A program made the translations under genes and the position numbers. From Alcaligenaceae bacterium (GTDB lineage: Bacteria > Pseudomonadota > Gammaproteobacteria > Burkholderiales > Burkholderiaceae_B), in NCBI GenBank assembly GCA_029265335.1, contig JAJUJN010000023.1, positions 1-12,842 of the forward strand: a DNA stretch of 12,842 nt. Reading direction: 5' to 3'. A model generated the notes under the pieces. That model had not been told where the DNA came from. It ran no database searches and saw only the letters and a program-made list of their open reading frames with translations. The stretch's first letter is position 1; every line of letters begins with the position of its first letter. This document shows positions 7,704-12,842 of this stretch, piece after piece.

Positions 7704-9224
7704 CTATATCTCCCCCGCCTCGAGCGCCAGCTGCTCCACCGCATTGGTGAAGGCGCGGGCGCGGTGAATGTAGTCGTCGAACATATCCAGGCTGGCGCAG
7801 GCAGGCGACAGCAACACCACATCGCCGCGCTGGGCCAGCGCCGCTGCCTGCGACACGGCGTCATCTATGGAATTGGCATGCTGCAGCGGTACCCCGGCAG
7901 GCGCGAGCGTGCTGGCCAGGCGATCGGCATCCTTGCCGATCAGCACCACAGCCCGACAATGCGCGCTCACGGCACTCACCAGCGGTCCGAAATCCTGCCC
8001 CTTGCCTTCACCGCCGGCGATGAGCACCGCACGACGCTCCAAGCCTTGCAGCGCAGCCAGCGTAGCCGCCACATTGGTACCCTTGCTGTCGTCCACATAC
8101 TCCACGCCGGCGACATCGCGCACCCAGGCCAGCCGGTGCGGCTCGCCACGATAGTGACGCACCTCGCGCAGCAGGCAGGCCCACGGCAGCTCGAGTGAGC
8201 GGGCCAGCAGAAGAGCGGCCTGCATATTGAGCCAGTTGTGGGCGCCGCGCACGAGCAGCGCATCGGCGGGCATCAGCCGGTTGAGTTCGCCGGTGTCGCG
8301 GCCCGGAGGGGGCTGGTTCTTGCGCCGGCGTGGGGCCGGTCCAGCGGCGAATTCGGGGCGATCGGCCACCACCAGCCAGACCAGGCCCGTGGCATGGTCC
8401 ACACCGAGGTCTTCAGCCAGCTCAGGCAAATCCGAACCGAAGCTACGCACCGCCGTATCGCCAAGGTCGGCCACCATGGCTCGCACTACGGGGTCGTCGC
8501 GGCTCACGATGCGTTGCTCTGCAAAGCTCAGGATTCGGGCTTTAGCCGCCGCGTAGCTCTCAAGATCGCCATGCCAATCGAGATGGTCTTCGCTCACGTT
8601 GAGCACCACGGCGGCATGTAGACGCAGACTGTGCACCGTTTCCAGCTGAAAACTCGACAGCTCCAGCACCCAGACGTCCGGTAGCTGCTCGTTTTCCACC
8701 GCGTCGGCAAGAGCTTCCAGCACCGACGGGCCAATATTGCCTGCCGGCCTTACCGCGATGCCGCAAGACTCGAGCAGGAAGGCGGTGGCTGCGGTCACCG
8801 TGGTCTTGCCGTTGGTGCCGGTGACACCCAGCACACGAGGACGATAATCGCTGGTGTGCTGCAAGCGCGCCAAGGCACGGGCGAACAATTCCACTTCGCC
8901 CACCACGTCGATCGCCCGCTCATTGGCCGCGGCCAGCAGGGGCGCCAGTGGCGGTGAACTGAGTGCCAGGCCGGGACTCAACACCACGAGGTCGATGTCG
9001 TCGCGCAGCAGATCCGCGTCGAACTCGGTGAGCCCCAGCTGCAGTTGCGCAGCGGGAAGCATTGTTTTAGCCAGCTCGAGCTGGGGAGGCGCTGTTCGGG
9101 TATCGGCAATGCGCAGGCGCACGCCGTCGCGCTGCAGCCAGCGTGCGGCTGCCAGCCCGGTCGTGCCCAGGCCCACCACCAGAGCATGGGTGGGCGCAGC
9201 GGCGGAGGTCTCGAGTTCACTCAT
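7704..9224 (-). CDS. murD: UDP-N-acetylmuramoyl-L-alanine--D-glutamate ligase MurD
   Basis: MurD adds D-glutamate to UDP-MurNAc-L-Ala with ATP in the cytoplasm. The product has 506 residues, longer than the roughly 440 of E. coli. It shows an N-terminal UDP-binding domain starting ALVVGLGTTGLAAARWL (14-30), the P-loop GVTGTNGKTTV (133-143), LELSSFQLE (187-195), NVSEDHLDWHGD (209-220), a Lys in YAAAKAR (224-230) at the expected carbamylated position, and the C-terminal motifs DDSKGTNVAATL (378-389), AGGEGKGQDF (403-412) and SPACASLDMFDDY (473-485). Much of the extra length is a charged, Pro-rich insertion at about 280-320 between the central and C-terminal domains; comparable insertions occur in other betaproteobacterial MurD. 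The ATG at 9224 lies 6 bases after the mraY stop. GGTGATC (9235-9229), a perfect match to part of the 16S anti-Shine-Dalgarno complement, spans that stop. Confidence 0.97.
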   Translation of the reverse strand: MSELETSAAAPTHALVVGLGTTGLAAARWLQRDGVRLRIADTRTAPPQLELAKTMLPAAQLQLGLTEFDADLLRDDIDLVVLSPGLALSSPPLAPLLAAANERAIDVVGEVELFARALARLQHTSDYRPRVLGVTGTNGKTTVTAATAFLLESCGIAVRPAGNIGPSVLEALADAVENEQLPDVWVLELSSFQLETVHSLRLHAAVVLNVSEDHLDWHGDLESYAAAKARILSFAEQRIVSRDDPVVRAMVADLGDTAVRSFGSDLPELAEDLGVDHATGLVWLVVADRPEFAAGPAPRRRKNQPPPGRDTGELNRLMPADALLVRGAHNWLNMQAALLLARSLELPWACLLREVRHYRGEPHRLAWVRDVAGVEYVDDSKGTNVAATLAALQGLERRAVLIAGGEGKGQDFGPLVSAVSAHCRAVVLIGKDADRLASTLAPAGVPLQHANSIDDAVSQAAALAQRGDVVLLSPACASLDMFDDYIHRARAFTNAVEQLALEAGEI

Positions 9225-9230
9225 ATTCGA

Positions 9231-10400
9231 TCACCGCAACTTGAGAGTGGAAAGACCAACCAGCACCAGCATCATGGTGATGATCCAGAACCGAATCACC
9301 ACCTGCGTTTCCTTCCAGCCGCCGACTTCGAAGTGATGATGCAAAGGGGCCATGCGCAGAATCCGTCTGCCTTCGCCATAGCGATAGCGGGTGTACTTGA
9401 ACCACGCCACCTGCAACATCACCGACACCGTTTCGGCAACGAACACACCTCCCATGATGAACAGCACAATTTCCTGGCGCACGATGATGGCCATGGTGCC
9501 CAACGCCCCACCCAGCGCCAACGCCCCCACGTCGCCCATGAAAACCTGGGCGGGATAGGCGTTGAACCACAGGAAGGCCAACCCGGCACCGGCCAGCGCG
9601 GCACAAATCACCATGAGCTCCGAGGCGCCCGGAATATAGGGAAACAGCAGATATTTCGAATAGTCGGTACGGCCCACCACATAGGCGAAGACGCCCAGTC
9701 CACTGCCCACCATCACAGTGGGCATGATCGCCAGGCCATCGAGGCCGTCGGTAAGGTTCACCGCATTGCTGCTGCCCACGATCACCAGCCAGCTGAGCAC
9801 AATGAAGCCGAACACACCCAGCGGATAGCTGACGCTCTTGAAGAAAGGCACGATGAGGTCGGCGCGTTCGGGTAGCGGCTGGGTGAGCCCGCTCGAGAGC
9901 CAGGCTTTGAACAGCGGCCACATGGCCTCCCCCGAGGGTGCAGCCACGGCGAACGCGAGATAGGCGGCGGCTACCAGGCCGATGAGCGCTTGCCAGAAGA
10001 ATTTTTCGCGCGCCGGCATGCCGTTGGGATCGCGATGAACCACCTTGCGGTAGTCGTCGGCCCAACCGATCCAACCGAAACCGAAGGTGACGAGCATGAT
10101 CACCCACACGAAGCGGTTGCTCCAGTCGGCCCACAGCAAGGTGGACAAGCCGATGGCAATGAGAATGAGTGCGCCACCCATGGTGGGTGTGCCGCTTTTC
10201 ACCAGATGCGTCTGCGGCCCGTCGGTACGCACCGCTTGCGCGATCTTGAGCTCGGTGAGCCGGCGGATCACCCAGGGCCCCGCGGCCAGACCAAAGAGCA
10301 AGGCCGTGCCGCAGGCCAGCACGGCGCGCAAGGTGATGTAGTTGAAGACGCCGAAGGCGCTCCAGTGAGGTTCGAGCCAACGCGCGAGTTCAAGCAACAT
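9231..10400 (-). CDS. mraY: Phospho-N-acetylmuramoyl-pentapeptide-transferase MraY
   Basis: MraY is the integral membrane enzyme that moves phospho-MurNAc-pentapeptide from UDP to undecaprenyl phosphate, forming lipid I. The 389-residue product is the usual length for Burkholderiales, about 29 longer than E. coli; the extra residues lie mainly in a loop at about 150-190. About ten membrane segments are visible. Family motifs: TPTMGG (71-76); the Asp-Asp pair in WADDYRK (113-119); [10 protein letters not shown] (215-224); [12 protein letters not shown] (287-298) with Asp290; and HHHFE (354-358). The frame continues upstream to about 10631 inside the preceding gene, but the ATG at 10400 is right: [20 protein letters not shown] aligns with the family N-terminus, and GGGAGG (10411-10406) lies 5 bases before it. 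It overlaps the end of the murE-murF fusion by 11 bases. Confidence 0.97.
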   Translation of the reverse strand: MLLELARWLEPHWSAFGVFNYITLRAVLACGTALLFGLAAGPWVIRRLTELKIAQAVRTDGPQTHLVKSGTPTMGGALILIAIGLSTLLWADWSNRFVWVIMLVTFGFGWIGWADDYRKVVHRDPNGMPAREKFFWQALIGLVAAAYLAFAVAAPSGEAMWPLFKAWLSSGLTQPLPERADLIVPFFKSVSYPLGVFGFIVLSWLVIVGSSNAVNLTDGLDGLAIMPTVMVGSGLGVFAYVVGRTDYSKYLLFPYIPGASELMVICAALAGAGLAFLWFNAYPAQVFMGDVGALALGGALGTMAIIVRQEIVLFIMGGVFVAETVSVMLQVAWFKYTRYRYGEGRRILRMAPLHHHFEVGGWKETQVVIRFWIITMMLVLVGLSTLKLR

Positions 10401-12842
10401 CGGAGCCTCCCGACCCGCCCACCAGGCGTTTGCGCCAGGCCTGCAAAACAGTTTCCATGCGCATGAAGCGCGAACCCTTGAACAAAGCGCTGGCCGGCCG
10501 GACGTCGAGCAATCCCGCCACCACGGCCTCGGCGTCTTTCGCGTGTACTCCGGCGGGACCAAAAGCGGCCACGCTATACGCCACGGCGTCGCCCAGGCCG
10601 AACAAATGTTCGATGCCGCGCTCGCGTGCATAGGCGCCCACTTCGGCGTGCATTTCGGGGCCCGCTTCTCCCACTTCTCCCATGTCGCCCAGCACCAGAG
10701 CGCGCGGCCCGGTCATGGCGGCCAGAACATCGATGGCCGCCCGCACAGAATCCGGGTTGGCGTTGTAGGTATCGTCTATCACCATCACTCCGTCGATCAC
10801 CTCGTCGGCGACCAAACGACCCGGCGCGGGCTGGAAGCGCGCCAAACCCTGGGCTACCACGGGCAGCGGGCAGCCCACCGCCAAGCAGCATGCGGTAGCC
10901 GCCAGCGCGTTGTGCACATTGTGCAATCCGGGTACCGGAATGCGCAGCCGTTGTTCACCATTCGGCGTGTCTATCAGCACCCGCGAGCCATCGGCGCCCA
11001 ACTCCACTTCCTGCGCCCTCACCTCAGCCGTGCCGGCCATGGCGAACCTCATCACTTGCTTGCTTCCAGCCAACGACTGCCAGAGCGTTGCATGCTCATC
11101 GTCGTTGGGAAACACCGCCACGCCGTCATCGGCCAAGGCCACAAGCACCTGGCCGTTTTCTTCGGCCACCGCGCGCACGCTGTGCATGAACTCCTGATGC
11201 TCCCGCTGGGCGTTGTTGACCAGACCCACATTGGGCTTGGCCAGAGCTGCCAGCACGGCAATCTCACCCGGGTGGTTCATGCCCAGCTCCACCACCGCCA
11301 ACTGATGTTCCGGCCGCAGCTCCAGCAGGGTGAGCGGCACGCCGATCTCGTTGTTAAGGTTGCCCCGTGTAGCCAGCACAGCCGCGTCGCCCTGCCAGGC
11401 GCGCAAAATGGCGGCAATCATTTCTTTTGTGGTGGTTTTGCCGTTGCTGCCGGTGACCGCGATCAGCGGTCGGGGCCAGGCGTCGCGCCGGCATGCCGCC
11501 AAATGGTGCAGCACCGAAAGCCCGTCTCCGAGCGGCAGGCACAGGCCAGGGCCCGTGACGGCGGCGCTGGACACCACTGCGGCGCAAGCTCCCGCTCGCA
11601 AGGCATCCCCGGCAAAATCGTTGCCGTCGAATCGTTCACCTCGCAAGGCAATGTACAGATCGCCGGCCTGCAGATCGCGGCTATCGGTGGAAACGCGGGG
11701 GGAGTTGCGCCACAAGAGGCCGAGCCTGGCCCAGGCTGCGTCGTGAAAGGGCTCCCGCTTGCCCGCGCGCTCCTGCCACGTTTCGTGACCCTTGCCCGCG
11801 AGCAGAATCACGTCGTGGGGCCCCGCCGCCGCAATGGCTTTCACGATGGCACGGGCGCGCTCCGGCTCCACTTGCCAGGTTTCGGCAGCCGCCGGCCAAC
11901 CTGCCATGATGTCGCGGATGATGCTCGCCGGCTCTTCATCGCGCGGATTGTCGCTGGTCACCCACACCGTATCGGCGTGTGTCCCAGCGACTTGCCCCAT
12001 CTCAGGGCGTTTGCCCGGGTCACGATTACCTCCGCAGCCGAACACGCAATGGAGCTTGCCCTTGCCGTGTGGCACCAGCGGCCGCAGGGTCTTCAGCACC
12101 TGTTCCAGCGCGTCTGGCGTGTGCGCGTAATCTACGACCACCAAAGGTAGTTCAGTCGGCGCTTTCCCCGACTCGGGCAAGCTCACGCGCTCGAGTCGGC
12201 CCGCGATGGGCTGCAGCTGTGCCAGCGCCGAGGCCACTGGCGCCCAGGCGTGCCCCAACGCACGCAATAGCGCCGCCACCAGCAGCAGGTTGTCGACATT
12301 GTGCGCGCCGAGTACGTTTGCCTGTACCGGCACCGCGCCGCTGTCGTCGCTCATGCGGCAGCTCACCCCATGGGCGTTGATCTGTACGTCTGTGGCGCTC
12401 ACATGTCGAGGCGCGCCCGACTCAACCGGGCGACGCCAGCCGTAGCTCCAGCGCTCTGCGCTGACGTCGTCGGCGGCCAACAGCTCACAACCGAAGGCGT
12501 CGTCGGCGTTGCACACCGCAGCCTGCAAGCCGGGCCAGCGGAACAGGCGCGCTTTGGCCGCCGCGTAGCTGGCCATATCACCGTGATAATCCAGATGATC
12601 TCGGGTGAGGTTGGTGAAAGCCGCCAGCCGTATTTGCACTGCGTCGAGACGACCCTGGGCCAGCCCGATGGATGAAGCTTCTAGCGCCACCACCCGGGCG
12701 CCTGCGTCGCGCATCGTTGCCAGCACTCGTTGCAGGCTCACCCCGTCTGGGGTGGTGAGCCGGGTGTCGAGCGTGTTGCCGCCGGGCAGACGCGCCCCCA
12801 GCGTGCCAATGACCCCGCAAGGCACCTTTAAATGCTCCAGAG
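10390..12842 (-). CDS. murE-murF: Bifunctional MurE-MurF ligase fusion (5' end outside the window)
   Basis: One frame, open at the right edge, encodes most of MurE followed without a stop by MurF. Residues here are counted from the GTG at 12825, an internal codon. The MurE part has [13 protein letters not shown] (49-61), [13 protein letters not shown] (71-83), a Lys in YAAAKAR (87-93) at the carbamylation site, [10 protein letters not shown] (232-241), [15 protein letters not shown] (263-277), DNPRDEEP (292-299), the meso-diaminopimelate specificity motif, and GKGHETWQ (344-351). Its UDP-binding domain and P-loop lie off the edge. The MurF part begins near residue 372 (about 11712) with [19 protein letters not shown] (378-396). 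It has the P-loop [11 protein letters not shown] (458-468), [14 protein letters not shown] (487-500), [11 protein letters not shown] (537-547), [10 protein letters not shown] (684-693), LGDMGEVG (712-719) and KGSRFMRME (783-791). MurE adds meso-DAP and MurF adds D-Ala-D-Ala to complete the pentapeptide. The first roughly 25 residues of a free-standing MurF are missing or replaced by the MurE tail. Confidence 0.95.
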   Translation of the reverse strand, partial: LEHLKVPCGVIGTLGARLPGGNTLDTRLTTPDGVSLQRVLATMRDAGARVVALEASSIGLAQGRLDAVQIRLAAFTNLTRDHLDYHGDMASYAAAKARLFRWPGLQAAVCNADDAFGCELLAADDVSAERWSYGWRRPVESGAPRHVSATDVQINAHGVSCRMSDDSGAVPVQANVLGAHNVDNLLLVAALLRALGHAWAPVASALAQLQPIAGRLERVSLPESGKAPTELPLVVVDYAHTPDALEQVLKTLRPLVPHGKGKLHCVFGCGGNRDPGKRPEMGQVAGTHADTVWVTSDNPRDEEPASIIRDIMAGWPAAAETWQVEPERARAIVKAIAAAGPHDVILLAGKGHETWQERAGKREPFHDAAWARLGLLWRNSPRVSTDSRDLQAGDLYIALRGERFDGNDFAGDALRAGACAAVVSSAAVTGPGLCLPLGDGLSVLHHLAACRRDAWPRPLIAVTGSNGKTTTKEMIAAILRAWQGDAAVLATRGNLNNEIGVPLTLLELRPEHQLAVVELGMNHPGEIAVLAALAKPNVGLVNNAQREHQEFMHSVRAVAEENGQVLVALADDGVAVFPNDDEHATLWQSLAGSKQVMRFAMAGTAEVRAQEVELGADGSRVLIDTPNGEQRLRIPVPGLHNVHNALAATACCLAVGCPLPVVAQGLARFQPAPGRLVADEVIDGVMVIDDTYNANPDSVRAAIDVLAAMTGPRALVLGDMGEVGEAGPEMHAEVGAYARERGIEHLFGLGDAVAYSVAAFGPAGVHAKDAEAVVAGLLDVRPASALFKGSRFMRMETVLQAWRKRLVGGSGGSDVA

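Noticed and set aside
10401..10631. An earlier start for mraY about 77 codons upstream
   Set aside because: The added residues are not MraY-like and lie inside murF. The ATG at 10400 has a strong ribosome binding site and the family N-terminus.
10543..12150. A 535-codon open frame on the plus strand
   Set aside because: It lies wholly antisense to the murE-murF fusion. Its product is rich in His, Arg, Gln and Gly with no recognisable domain. Long antisense frames are expected opposite GC-rich genes with strong third-position bias.

Overview
The window carries one uninterrupted block of a division and cell wall (dcw) cluster. Every gene lies on the minus strand, so transcription runs from high to low coordinates. 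In transcription order the genes are: a fused murE-murF (its 5' part lies beyond the right edge), mraY, murD, ftsW, murG, murC, ddl, ftsQ, ftsA and the first 251 codons of ftsZ (its 3' part lies beyond the left edge). I found no RNA gene, mobile element, CRISPR array or foreign island.

The organism is a GC-rich Gram-negative bacterium, most likely a betaproteobacterium of the order Burkholderiales. Evidence for this includes the classical dcw order, the 389-residue MraY, the long MurD with a charged insertion, the FtsQ that begins MWN from a GTG codon, and the beta-type MurF motif [11 protein letters not shown]. The MurE-MurF fusion is known from Bordetella and relatives, which points to Alcaligenaceae; the exact genus cannot be told from this window. 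The MurE part has the DNPR motif of meso-diaminopimelate-adding enzymes, and the Ddl has the Tyr of D-Ala-D-Ala (not D-Ala-D-Lac) ligases, so the peptidoglycan should be the ordinary DAP type.

Functionally, MurC, MurD and MurE-MurF build the UDP-MurNAc-pentapeptide, with Ddl supplying D-Ala-D-Ala. MraY and MurG make lipid I and lipid II on the inner face of the membrane. FtsW is the SEDS glycan polymerase of the septum. FtsQ, FtsA and FtsZ belong to the divisome: FtsZ forms the ring, FtsA tethers it to the membrane, and FtsQ links to the periplasmic division proteins.

The genes are packed tightly. There are 4-base ATGA overlaps at ftsW/murG, murG/murC and murC/ddl, an 11-base overlap at murEF/mraY, and gaps of 2 to 11 bases elsewhere. 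The one real gap is 204 bases between ftsA and ftsZ. It holds a possible 53-codon reading frame with a good ribosome binding site, a pair of 7-base direct repeats 21 bases apart, and an inverted repeat around the ftsZ ribosome binding site. That gap, the MurE-MurF fusion and the in-frame ddl/ftsQ junction are the points most worth a second look. The rest is ordinary, well conserved core genome, and I see no evidence for an undescribed system.
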